29,223 nucleotides of DNA from Vermamoeba vermiformis (taxonomy: Eukaryota; Tubulinea; Echinamoebida). This document shows, one piece after another, positions 10,175 to 21,333 of the stretch. The stretch's first letter is position 1. The number at the start of each line of letters is the position of its first letter. The notes below the pieces were generated by a model. That model did no database searches. It had not been told where the DNA came from and saw nothing but the letters and a program-made list of their open reading frames with translations. Location: positions 1 through 29,223 of the forward strand of contig JBEWZL010000159.1 in NCBI GenBank assembly GCA_045837725.1, written 5' to 3'. The position numbers and the translations under genes are program-made.

Positions 10175-11526
10175 ATGACAACCACAACTCAACGCTCAAT
10201 TTATTTTCTTCGTCACGGAGAACGTATTGACTTTGAAAACCCTGATTGGGCGAAGACTGCTGAACGGTATGTGGAATTCAGAATTTACATACGATCTGAT
10301 CCGACGTTAACGGACCACAAAAATCAAATTTAACCTTTTAAATATCGTCAATATTATTCATTGTATTGCTTGATCGTATTTATAATATTCATCTAATTTT
10401 TCTTTTACTAGACGCTATGATCCGGAATTATCGTCCATGGGTCTCAAACAAGCTGACGAAGCAGGCAAAAGATTTAAGAACGAAAATCACCGCGTAAAAT
10501 ACATATTTTGCAGCCCTTATGTGCGTTGTTTGCAAACCGTTTATCCGATCGCTGAAGCTTTAGATCTGCCCATCAGGTAAGTGTTCAACGCCTTTTTTCG
10601 CGTCATTATAATAATATGCTTAATTAATATTCCTTAGAGTCGAGCATGGTCTTCGTGAATGGTTTGGTCCTGAAACACGTAAGCAACTGCAAAATAAATT
10701 GTCCGAAGTTTAATCAACGAATTTTCGTAGCTTTAACTCCGGATCACGAGCCCTTGGACACCAAAGCACTTAAACAACGCTTTCCTCGTGTCGATGAGAA
10801 CTACCAGTCAAGGTAATAAACCTACCTAATTGTTTGTAACGACTAACCACGGAGATCAGAATTAAGGTTCTCTCAGGCGAGTCTGAATTGGATCTGCACT
10901 TCCGTGGAGTAGCTTTGTTCAATAGACTGCTTAAAGAATACGTCTTCGGCGAAAACAATAGCAGTTTATTGTTCTATAACAAAATTGTACCCGAGAAGCA
11001 CACCTACCAAGAAATGGATCTGCCCTTCGAGATTTCCTCTGAAGAGACTGGCAATATCTTAGTCGTTACTCATGCTGCTACCGTCATCGCCGGTAAGACA
11101 ACGATAGTATATATACTCGATTGCATATCAATTCTAACGTGACGTTGTTGCATAATAGCGACTCGTGCAGTCATCGCTTTGACAGATCCAGAGAAAAAGT
11201 CAGCCAATTATTTCATGAAAGGAGGACGTGGTCGCAGATTAGTGCCGAACTGCGGTGTGTGCTCTCTTTCCAAATTTAGCTTTGACCTCGTCAAGACTTC
11301 GCATAACAACGACGTGAACCCGCACGCGCACCCTCACAACCACGTGATCGGTCCAAACAGCGAGAATCAAGAGGCAATCAAAGACGTGTCGCTGAGACGA
11401 ATAGATGATTGGGTGATTGAACTCGATGGCGATGTGACACACATGGTGCCGTTGAACTGCAAGAAGTACTACAACTGGTACATGCCTGTTGATGCGGAGA
11501 ACAAGCCTGCCAACTTTTATGTGTAA
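10175..11526 (+). CDS. histidine phosphatase superfamily protein (phosphoglycerate-mutase fold)
   Basis: Six exons: 10175-10266, 10412-10576, 10638-10678, 10731-10812, 10860-11092, 11159-11526, giving 326 residues. The catalytic motif FLRHGER (Arg13-His14) is at the N-terminus. CSPYVRCLQT supplies the second Arg, GLREWFGPE the acid region, and VVTHAAT the second His (198). The fold and motif order match branch 1 of the family, most like the UBASH3/TFIIIC-tau55 type, which are protein or small-molecule phosphatases. The substrate cannot be told from sequence. After the catalytic core there is a His-rich loop (His at 253, 260, 262, 264 and 266) preceded by CGVC (236-239), which could bind metal. 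Exon 5 must use the acceptor ending GATCAG at 10859, because nearer AGs give the wrong frame. It converges on the SPO22 gene with 75 bp between stops. Confidence 0.88.
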
Positions 11527-11601
11527 AATTATGCGATAAATCAATAATTGTCGTGAAAAACAATATGAAGTGTGTCAGTAGTATGGCCTGGCTAAGCAGA
11601 C

Positions 11602-14600
11602 CTATTTGAGCTTCGCTAATACGGTGCTGTAGCTGCCCATTACTTCACTCTCATAGCAAGACTTTTCTGGGGCACTCAAACAGTTCATGAACTTCATTGC
11701 AAGACCTATCCACTTCTCGGCTTGCTCGTAACGATTTAATCTAAAAATTATTAGCAACGATTTAAATCGGGCTTTGATCATGTTCGTACCTCCAGTAGTA
11801 CACTCCATTGTTGTAGGAGTTAGCAAGCAGCCACTTGACCTCCGTCATGAACTGTGGTGCATCGCTCGAGTGCTTAGAGACGATGTCAAGTCCGTCCAAG
11901 AACAGTTTGACAGTCTGATCGCGATCTTTCGTCAACTTAATCGTGGAACGCAATGCGCCACCTGCTCAGCGGTAAGTACAAGCAATCATGCAAAAAGGAC
12001 TACTTACAAGCTTGTTGGTACTCTTTGTCTCGTGACAGAAGCTCGAAGGCTATTTTCAAGCTGTCAACAGCACATTGAGAGTAGTGTGGGTGATTCGCAG
12101 CAACGGAAGATAGCATGAGGAAGAAGGAGGCTGGAACGTTGGTCATTGCCTTCGTTTGAGCAATAATCTTTTGTGGCATGTCATCGCCGAGCAGAACGTG
12201 CAGTTCAAACTCGTATTGAAGCAGCAATGTTGCAAGATTATCCTCTGACCGTGACTTGAGTTAGGGAGCATAAACACTATAACTTCACGCGAGGACGTAC
12301 CTTCAGAAGCCCCCTCCACTTCCATCTTGTCACCCTTGAGTTTATCGTTGATTGATTTGATCTCATTGAGTAGTTGAAGTGCTAACTGAGCGCGTTGATT
12401 GTTGGTCACAATTTTGTTGTTCTTCTCCAACTCAATGAGAGCCTGAACATTCACAAGCAAGCAAGTGCGTTGCATGGTTAACATCTCAGACGTCTTCTCT
12501 AGCAATCCTAACAGCTACAAGGTGTGACTACAATGTACAATAGAAGTTACGAATAGTTACTTGGTAAGCTATTGAGAGGAACTGATAGGTGCCCTCGTAG
12601 TCATCCACTTTGGCAGTGTTGTAACCCATATTCCACGCCGTAGATGACAACCAAGTGACTTCCTTATCGCCACCAAACACAGCCTGAACATTGCTCTCTT
12701 GAGTTCGGCTCAACGTGTTCTTCATCACTTCGAGCACCTTGTTCGTGTTGGGTCTATTGGACCTTTGTTAGTAGCGAACAAAGGTTTAAAAAATGAACAG
12801 AACTTACGTGTCTTCTTTTAGATACAGCTGAATTAACGTCCGAGCAATCATTGCAAAGTGACCGTCAAACTCCGAAGTGAAAGGAGCGTGCATAAGATGT
12901 TCTAGCACGTGTATCGCCGTGGCTTTTCTGCCCTTTTCCATCGACTTTTGAGAACAGAGCTCCAAGAACTTCTGTGGTTGGTCCATCACTTTGGAAATGC
13001 GACCCAACAGCTCGACGACTGAATTCGTTGTTAATCAAAAGACCGTTAGCCACAACAACGCTGACTTACGCTCCTTTTCTTTATCTAAGCGCAAGTAGAG
13101 CTCAAATAGCAGTAGTAGGCCCGTAGGATTCTTTGGCTCAAGAACCTCGGCTTGTAACGCGTATTCTAGTGATCTGTTGGCATCTTGAAGCGACAAGTAG
13201 CACCGAGCCAATATTCTGTGAAGATAATTAGCTTCACTCCCGCCATTACTAAATTCATACCTGAGGCACTGAGCTCTGTTCTCGTTGTCTTCTGGCCCCA
13301 ACAGTCTGTTGCAGCGCACGAGCCATTCAACAGCACGCTGAAACTCGCTCTGCTTGAAATACCCGATAGCTGTATTCCAGATAAGGAAATGAAATTGTCG
13401 CAGTGTTTGAGTTGACAGCTTGGCCTGACCAAGGTTGTGCGCTACAACGTGGTGTCAGTCCCACTCGCGAAATGTGTTCTTTTAACGTACCAGCAATGAC
13501 ATTCTCGAGTGTAGACATAGCTGCATCAACATTGTTGGCGCTAACAAGGTGGTACTCGAACTCCAGGAATTTGAGTTTTTCGATCACGTTCGTGTTCGCG
13601 AACTTGCTGTTCAGGTATTGAAACGCGCGACCGATGGTCTCCTCCCTAAATAGGTCCGTTAACTGATAGGTCTTAACTACAGTGATGCACGTACCACTTA
13701 TTATCTATTGCCATTTTCAAAGCCGCAGAAGCACTTTATGAAAGGAACATTAGTGCTTGTCGCGTAGTCGATCCTAAACTTACAGCTCGAAGTTGCAGTC
13801 CGTGTGGTTTAGTAGCTCGAACAACAATATCGTAGCAGAGTCTTGTTTCTGTAGCATGCGGATCTTGAGTAGCAAGTAAAGACCCGCACAAGTAGACTCC
13901 TCCATGTTGGCCATTTCAACGCACCGAGAAGCCTTCTCGAAATTTCCACGACTAATGTAACAGTTACACAACAGGCGTAAGGTGCGGGCTTGTTTGGAGG
14001 CGTCTTTGTTCGGATCTTTCTCGAGCCAGTCTACGCTTCTTTCGAGCCATTTCGCAGCCTCGTCGAATGCCTCATCGCGATGTAATTGCACTAAACGAAG
14101 ACATTAAGCGCTGTTTGATAAAGCTGATTAGACTTACCGCCGAAGTTATAGGCAATCAAAGACAAGCACGTCCACTACAAACTATTAAAACCAAAGACTA
14201 TCATAAACAATGGTAGTACGTACCTGAACAGTCTCTGAAGCCTCACTAGCAGCCTTCATTGCCAGTTCAAACGACAACTCGCGGAGATTTCGGTCCCAGG
14301 CTGCCTCGCTTCTCCAACAGAACAACGTAAAGATATGTTGCTTTACTGCAGCGATCTCGATCTCGTTGAATTTTTTCCTCTCTTTGATAGTGTCCCAATA
14401 CTAAGAATATTACATTAGAACCCTATTAAACTCATTACGGATCTTACTTCGAGCGCGTTGTTCCAGCAGTTCTCAGCCAAAGGATAGTTTCCTAGCTCTA
14501 AAAATCATTAGACCTATAACCAAGATGCTCATAATCGTACCTGACCAAGACTTGCCGGTCCTAGCGAAGAACTTGAGGATTGTTTGAATTGTCTCGGGAT

Positions 14601-14997
14601 CCACATCGTCAGTTGCCGCAGAAAGTGTTAGCATGTTACATGCGATTTGGCGCACTTCAAAAATTAAATTAACCTCACCAATATGGTTACTAGCACTTAC
14701 TCTTCGGATTTAGATCACCTGCGGTCACCTTCTTTTGCCCCATTTCTACGGCCAAGTTCCAAAAATCGTAGGCGGTCTTGCGCAACGTGTACGTATCCTG
14801 GCGATTTAAAACGGGTAGCTTTGATATAGAGGTGCGTAGTTTAGGCAGCAGATCTGCCTCAGTCTCTTTAACTCCTCCGCTCTTAAGCTTTTTCTCGATC
14901 TCAATGACCAACGCTGTAGGTAAGTTAGATCAGCATAGTACTTTTAATTATCCTGTCTCTTACCCTCAACGACCTCAACGCTATTCAAGTCATCCAT
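11602..14997 (-). CDS. SPO22: meiosis protein SPO22/ZIP4 (TEX11 family)
   Basis: Seventeen exons: 14997-14964, 14913-14701, 14654-14541, 14497-14448, 14400-14224, 14174-14138, 14090-13784, 13733-13695, 13645-13491, 13441-13261, 13215-13070, 13018-12808, 12753-12561, 12514-12301, 12244-12008, 11961-11790, 11740-11602. They total 2619 nt, or 872 residues, close to Spo22/Zip4 and TEX11. The protein is an array of TPR-like helical repeats. Family segments include LRLLCNCYISRGNFEKASRC, FLIWNTAIGYFKQSEFQRA, YLSLQDANRSLEYALQAEVL, and WLSSTAWNMGYNTA. Zip4 is a scaffold of the ZMM group that stabilises meiotic crossovers and links to the synaptonemal complex. Its presence implies a meiotic toolkit. 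Exon 15 skips a nearer AG, which phase demands. The family assignment rests on these segments and length; TPR proteins can be confused, but the tryptophan-containing motifs are specific. Confidence 0.88.
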
Positions 14998-15471
14998 TTG
15001 TACTGCTTTTGTGGGCTTCAGTTATGAAATTGAAGAAAAATGATGCCAGTACACGAACAGCCAAAAAAAAAAACTGCGTTCAGTGAACGAAAAAGGCGCC
15101 AACCATGCACTGATACAGTGATAACTATTGATGATTTATCGATTTATCATGCAATTCCTTTAAGACTTTGCGATATTTTAACATTTAAAGGCAATGCGAG
15201 CGAAAAGTTTTTAGGGCTTAATATTGAATTCTAATCGTCATTCAACGAACAATAGGCTATAATTAACTCCATTATCGTAATTACATAGGTCAATTCTAAT
15301 AACGTCGCGCTATATTTAAATAACACTCGAAATTTCATAATACATTTAGATTTCAATAAAAACTCGATCAATATTAATTATCTGGCCTTGCTGGGCCTGT
15401 CTCAAAGCTGTAAATTATCATTGTTAAATATTTTTCATACGACAAACACAGATCCGTACTCTTTTTTTCCG
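14998..15471. promoter_or_regulatory. divergent intergenic region (SPO22 / TPS2)
   Basis: 474 bp between two divergent starts. A + strand open frame at 15040-15234 begins with ATGATG but has no domain and no splice context, so it is more likely leader sequence than a gene. GGCGCCAA at 15095-15102 resembles a cell-cycle E2F/MBF core and lies about 100 bp upstream of the SPO22 start. This is suggestive only. Confidence 0.4.
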
Positions 15472-18400
15472 ATGGATCCAAGCTCTAAAATTATTGTCGC
15501 TATGATGCGACTTCCTTTTCAAAAGGAGACTAACACCAAAATTAAAGAGAAGAGTGCTCGCATTAACTCTGATCGCGGCTACGGTGTAGTCGTCTCAGCA
15601 GTGCGAAGCATGCGTAAACGAGGCATCAATTGTACATGGGTTGGATCTTGGTATGACAAGGGCGAAGAAAATAAAAAGCTCCAGGACAGCCTAGGCCCCA
15701 ACTAGTAAGTTATAAATATATGACATATTTCGAAAATCTTTAGTTTGGTACGGCGCTGCAGCTCGGATCAAACTTTCGAAAATAATCAAAAATTCGGTTA
15801 CGTGTATAATTGCGTATTATCATATTTATCCGGCAATTTATGACCGGTTATTTCAATCATAATTATTTGGCTTGCAAACAAAGTCGATCTCAGATCAAAA
15901 TTCATTCAGAACTCTCTATGATAAATCACTAACATATGTCCATATTAAAAGCGTACCAATCTTTCTTCCGGCCCAATTGGAAGAAAATTACTATGCAGGC
16001 TTTTGCAAGCAAGTATTATGGCCTCTTCTTCATTATCAAATGATCCAAAGCTCTTTCAACATGAAGTGGTGGAATGCTTACGTCTTGGCCAATGAAATTT
16101 TTGCCGATACTATTGCCAAGATATACAAGAAAGGGGATCTGATATTTATTCAAGGTAAGTAAATCGCACCAATTATCTTTGAAAATTACATTATAAACGC
16201 GTAAAATTAATATTCGAAAGGACACAAAGAAATTCGATTATTATTTAATTATGGCTAATTTATATGTATTTTTAGATTATCATTTGATGCTCTTACCAAA
16301 GCTACTGCGTGAGCGCTTGCCTGACGCTAAGATCGGCTTTTTCTTGCATACTCCTTTCCCAAGTAAGTCATATATTGTATATATGATCGAATTGAGCGTT
16401 TTAATCCTGATTTAATCACGCTTGAATTTTGGTTTTCCTTTTTATTAATTTTATTCGATCTAGCTTCCGAACTCTACAGAACTTTGGCTCCGCGTACTGA
16501 TATCCTCAAGGGATTACTAGGCGCTAACTTATTAGGCTTCCAAACGTGGGACTACTCTCGTCACTTTTTCAGTACTTTGACCCGCATCCTTGGTGTAGAG
16601 TTCAATCACCGAGGTACGTAAATACTAATCCACTATTATAATGTAATCATACTAATCAATTCAATATTAATAGGCATTCCCGACTACTGCGATTACGAAG
16701 GAGCACCCGAAAGAACTATTGATGTGACTATTACTCCTACTGGTATTAATGCCAGCGCCTTCTTGGAGACATTAGACTCTGCTGAAGGCAAAGAAGCAAT
16801 CAGAAAATTACGCGCAGGATTCAAAGACTTGAAAGTCATTGTTGGCCGGTACGTGATCCGCAGCATCCGCTTTGAACCACAAAATTTTAATCGGTCTTTT
16901 GTTCCTTAGCGATCCTATTGATACTACTAAGGGTATTATCGAGAAGTTCTTGGCGTTCGAACAGTTTTTAATTGCTTACCCTGAATGGCAAGGCAAAGTC
17001 GTCTTAGTTCAAAACTGTTTGCCTCCTGTGAACTTGGTTAACGATGACGACGAGCACAATCCCAATGCCGAAACATTGGCCAGCTTAATCAACGAGTAAG
17101 CTTATATTTTAATTCCACTCTGGATCTTGCGTTTCTGACATTTCCTTTTTTAGACATGTCGGTAGAATTAATGGTTTGTTCGGCGTCGCTGATTACAGCC
17201 CGATCCATTACAGCACTACTGAACTCACTTGGCCCGAGTTATGTGCTTTGTATCAAATCGGTAAGTCCTAACACAGCCACCCTATCTTACAGAGACTAAT
17301 TGTTCTGCCTAGCCGACGTTTGCTTGGTTACTCCCCTTCGTGACGGACTCAACTTGACCTCACACGAGTACATTGTGTACGTATTGGCCACTAGTATTAT
17401 ATTGACAGACTGACTAACGTCGGTATATTAGGTGTCAAAATAATAAGCCCAATGGTCCTGGTGTCATGATTCTTAGTGAATTTGCCGGTGCCAGTCAATC
17501 GCTCTCAGGTGCTGTTCGAATCAACCCTTGGAACAGCGAGCAAATGGTTCAAGCAATCAACGCTGCCTTGTTGATGAGCCCGAACGAACGTGCCACCAAA
17601 CACGAGCACAACTTTGCTTATGTAACTTCAAACACATCGGAGGTCTGGGCAAAGGCATTCCTTGACGAGCTTAGTGCTGGCGAGACTACAGGTAAATTGA
17701 CACTTTTGACATTTTGACACGATGAATCTTTGGATCTAATTATCACTTCAGACGCCACCGATGCTCTTCACAAGGCTCCCAAGAAGCTTGACATGGAGTT
17801 GTTGCATCACAAGTACCGCAACTCGAAGAAGCGAATCTTCTTCTTGGACTACGACGGCACTCTTGTTGCTATTGCCGCGAAGCCTCACTTAGCAGTACCG
17901 ACCGACAAGATGCTCGATATCATCCGCAAACTCGCCTCTGTAAGTTTATTGGCATCTCACATCTGACCATTTATTAACACGTGAACGAATAGGACGAGAA
18001 GAACACTGTCTACATTGTCAGCGGACGTGACCGCGAGTCATTAGAACGATTCGTAGGCTCTCTGCCTGTCGGATTCTCAGCCGAGCACGGTTGTTTCATC
18101 AAAGCTCCTGGTGAGAAGGACTGGGAGAACATTGTGGCTGGCTGGGACCAGTCGTGGAAAGACACCATTTACTCGATTTTCAAGGACTACCAAGACCGCA
18201 CTCCTGGTTCAATGGTCGAGCGTAAGAACGTCAACATTACATGGCATTACAGAAACAGTGATCCTGACTACGGCTCATGGATGTCTCGCGAACTTTTGTC
18301 TCACTTGCGCGACACTATTGCCGCGAAATTCCCCGTCGATGTACTTGTAGGCAAAAAGGCTATTGAAGTCAGACCTAAGGGTGTTAGCAAGGGCACTGCT

Positions 18401-18705
18401 CTCAAGAGAATTTTGACGACTGATGCCGCCAATGATCCTTACGACTTCATTATGTGCTTGGGTGATGATAAGACTGACGAAGGTAAGCCAGATCTGCAGT
18501 TTCATGAACGAAGAACAAGATCGCTAATAATTTATTTCCTTATTTAGACATGTTCAATGCATTGCAAGACAATCACGAAGAGCATACTTATCCCGATAAC
18601 ACAATAACTGGTATTGTCGGCAAGAAGCCATCTGACGCTCAATATTTCCTTGAGGGTCAACCTCAAGTACTGACTGTACTCGAGTCCTTGGTAAACTTGG
18701 CTTAA
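15472..18705 (+). CDS. TPS2: trehalose-6-phosphate phosphatase with inactive-looking synthase domain
   Basis: Twelve exons: 15472-15704, 15952-16154, 16276-16362, 16464-16613, 16674-16848, 16910-17095, 17154-17260, 17313-17376, 17432-17691, 17752-17939, 17993-18482, 18548-18705. They total 2301 nt, or 766 residues. The N-terminal half is a GT20 domain (QDYHLMLLPKLLRERLPDAK, GFFLHTPFP, LLGANLLGFQTWDY). The start reads IIVAMMRLPF instead of the synthase SNRLP motif, and the donor-site segment is VGRDPIDTTKG (281-291) instead of ERLDYxKG. Both changes match yeast Tps2. The C-terminal HAD phosphatase is intact: LDYDGT (520-525), VSGRD (560-564) and GDDKTDE (708-714). It dephosphorylates trehalose-6-phosphate, the last step of trehalose synthesis. 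Exon 2 is fixed by a CACTAAC branch and the AAAAG acceptor, the only one that restores an intact codon. Later exons favour C-ending codons, as expected of a well-expressed gene. Confidence 0.95.
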
Positions 18706-18747
18706 ATTAATCCAATTGCCCTTTTGTACATTTTCATTTTCATCGTC

Positions 18748-18753
18748 AATAAA
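18748..18753 (+). terminator. polyadenylation signal of TPS2
   Basis: AATAAA lies 43 bp after the TPS2 stop codon, followed by an A-rich then T-rich stretch. Confidence 0.55.
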
Positions 18754-18897
18754 AAAAGTATTTTTAGTTCCGGATCTTCAAGCACCCGTACAAATAATAA
18801 ATAATATTTTATTTACACTAACGACGTCGTCTAATAAATAAAGCTATGTTCGCTATCTATTCGCATTTTTGGGATTAAAAAAAATGAGCCTAGTTCA

Positions 18898-20901
18898 TTA
18901 CGATGATTCGTCGCTGCTCGAAGTAGTTTGTCTTTTAGCCTTTGTAGCTGCAGAGCCATCAATTCGTTCTTTTTCTCCGTCTACATTAGCCTTGCCTAAA
19001 TAACTAAATTAAGGACCTTGCGTTTGTAACGGGATCTAACTCCATTAAAATTGCCTTTTAAAATTAAAATAGCATAAATATGGTCGTATACTTACTCGTC
19101 TCCTTCTTTGGTTTATTTTCAGAGCTCTCACTTTGATTCGTTGATGGGAATGTACTGACAGAGCTCGAGGAATGCATCGACATTCGTTTCATGCGCAACA
19201 GATCATTGGCTGAACGACTGTGAATTATAGACTTGCGTTCTAAGATGTCTCGAGCTGGGGGCTATAAATATTATAAAAATTAGTTTCTACTACTAATACA
19301 TCCGTAACCACGTAATTGAATTTTTGTCTGTATTGATCTATGATTGTGAAATATTAAAATATATGCTTACACCAAACAGGTCGTCAAAGTAGTACAATAA
19401 TAGTCGCAAAACTTTTGAGCCTTTGGCCAGATCTTTCGTTTTAATTTTGTTGACTGCGTTATCAGGTCTCAATATGCAATATCCAATTGACTATACCATA
19501 ATAAGATGTTAATATTAACATACATAATATAACCGGTTGAATTAAAAATATAGAAACTAATGTAAGCCCGTGTAACGATCGAATTTGTACTGATTTTTGG
19601 ATCTGCCACGCTTTCAATTAAAATGCAATAAATCTGTAATACTAGTATTATAAGTAAGATAATAACGTACTTGTAAGATCTTTCCGCTCATTTCTTCGCT
19701 CGTGAACCAATCGTCGGCTACGCCTTTCAAACATTGGAAAACCTACAAAAGGAATTAGAATCGTAGTACAAATTATTCATCATGCGCAATAAGTGCACTA
19801 TTATCGTTATTATAATGATGTAATCTGAAAATAGTTCATAGAATCAAAGCAAGCGATAGCGCAATGAAAACCGATTAAATTTCGTATCTTTTAGATTTCA
19901 AATTGCTTAATATGTACATATTATATAATCCTTATAACTTACTCGTTTAGCTGCATTTGAATGTATTTTAGGCAAACTGTCCATCTAATAACAAAAAGGA
20001 ATTAGTCGAGAGGAATTGAAAATTACAACCGCTTAATTTAATTTACTAAAATATTAATAATAAGGTGCATATAATAATATAATTGTATTCATCGGTTATA
20101 AGTTGTAGCTTGATATAATATTGCGGTACATAATTAACGTTAAGTTTGCATACCAATTTTTTAACGCTTTCTCTGCCGTCGCCTTTATCATCATAACCTA
20201 CAAATAATAGACATATTAAGTTACGTCTAGAACTAAGAAAATTAATTATTCCGCAATCGAATGCGTAGTAATAAAATTAAATTTTTGCTTTTTTTAGAGC
20301 GATCTGGATGTTATCCCACGCTTCAAATAGTTTAACTATAAGGCTGATATTTCCATATATTATTCGTAAAACTTACCTTTAAACTTTTTCTTAATAATTT
20401 GACACAAGGGTTTGAAAGTAGCGCACGGCAAGATGGGTTCCGGCAACAATTTTAAATAGAGCTTGAATGCTCCTGCAATAGTTTGTACATCTTCGCTTTG
20501 AGGGATTTTTAAATCGCCCATTGATAATTGTCGGCGCAGGTCAGCGACCTCCTTTGCCGTCTCGCTAGCCAATAAAAGCTGGTCGCCATCTATGCCTAAA
20601 ATAGAATTTAAATTAAAATCGACACAATATGCTATTATTTTTGATCGAGTATTAAAGTATATGCTAGTTGAGTCTTTAATTGCCAGAATTTTTTTGCGAA
20701 TCCTCGGTTTAAAATAAAATAGAAGGAATACTTACCTCTCGTTTCGATATGAAGTGCTAATAATTCTAATACTACTGGAATCTCGTGGTTAGGAATTTCT
20801 GCGCCGATAACTTCTGTTTCTTTCGTGATGGCGTCTTCTAACCGTAAACCAAACAGATCTTTACGGCCACCTCGCGGTGTTGTTTGACCTGAATCCGTCA
20901 T
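18898..20901 (-). CDS. RhoGAP-domain protein lacking the arginine finger
   Basis: Eight exons: 20901-20736, 20595-20377, 20197-20154, 19984-19943, 19742-19671, 19490-19371, 19261-19096, 18995-18898, giving 308 residues. The RhoGAP domain fills about residues 15-210: DLFGLRLEDAI, IPVVLELLALHIETRG, then DLRRQLSMGDL, VQTIAGAFKLYLKLLPEPIL, LPKIHSNAAKRVFQCLKGVA with the conserved Asn, and GYCILRP. Where active GAPs read GIYRxSG this one reads GDQLLLAS, so the catalytic Arg is a Leu. It may bind a Rho-family GTPase without stimulating it, as other pseudo-GAPs do. The C-terminal third is a Ser-rich basic tail (RMKRMSMHSSSS, ending SSSDESS), likely phosphorylated. Intron 2 (20376-20198) has an extra acceptor-flanked open block with an early stop, which I left out. 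Confidence 0.85.
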
Positions 20902-21333
20902 TTAAACTATGGATGTAAAGACTAGTTGTGGTCGTTTACTTAGAATTCAGAAAATAATGGCGAAATGATTGCGTATCCCAAAGCGAACAAAAAATCTCAT
21001 TCAATACGTGATTGACACAATCCCCGAAAAGAAAGAAGAACTGTTTAAGAATCATTAACGCATCACTACTGCTTAATCTGCTGGTCAGATGGCGAGAAGG
21101 TTGCGCGGAATCGAACGCCTATTGGGGGATCCGATCTTTTAGTGGATTCAGTTCGTAACATAGATGAAAGAAATTCGGCTTGAAGCGATACGAAAACTTC
21201 TTTCGTTATGATATGATGAATAAGAATTTTGGTGTAGGAAGGTTGGCCGCTACACAAGTTTTATCCCAATTTGGTTGTTATTAATTTTTTTTTGACGGAG
21301 AAGTGATACACGACTCAGTATTATTATTTAAAT
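20902..21333. other. divergent intergenic region, no gene accepted
   Basis: 432 bp between the RhoGAP-like and orphan starts. A minus-strand open frame at 21066-21257 has no ATG at its head and no splice partners. A TTCGATTCC patch around 21110 on the minus strand looks like a tRNA T-loop but its arms do not pair. The promoters of both neighbours must lie here. Confidence 0.45.

Noticed and set aside
15040-15234. 64-residue open frame upstream of TPS2
   Set aside because: No domain, no splice partner, unusual composition and location in a divergent promoter; more likely leader or chance.
20258-20340. acceptor-flanked block in RhoGAP intron 2 reading LFEAWDNIQIALKK
   Set aside because: It stops in frame with no downstream donor; skipping it keeps the RhoGAP domain continuous and in phase.
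21085-21160. possible tRNA (minus strand GTTCGATTCC near 21110)
   Set aside because: The T-arm stem mismatches at two of five pairs and no matching 5' acceptor strand lies about 70-90 nt upstream.
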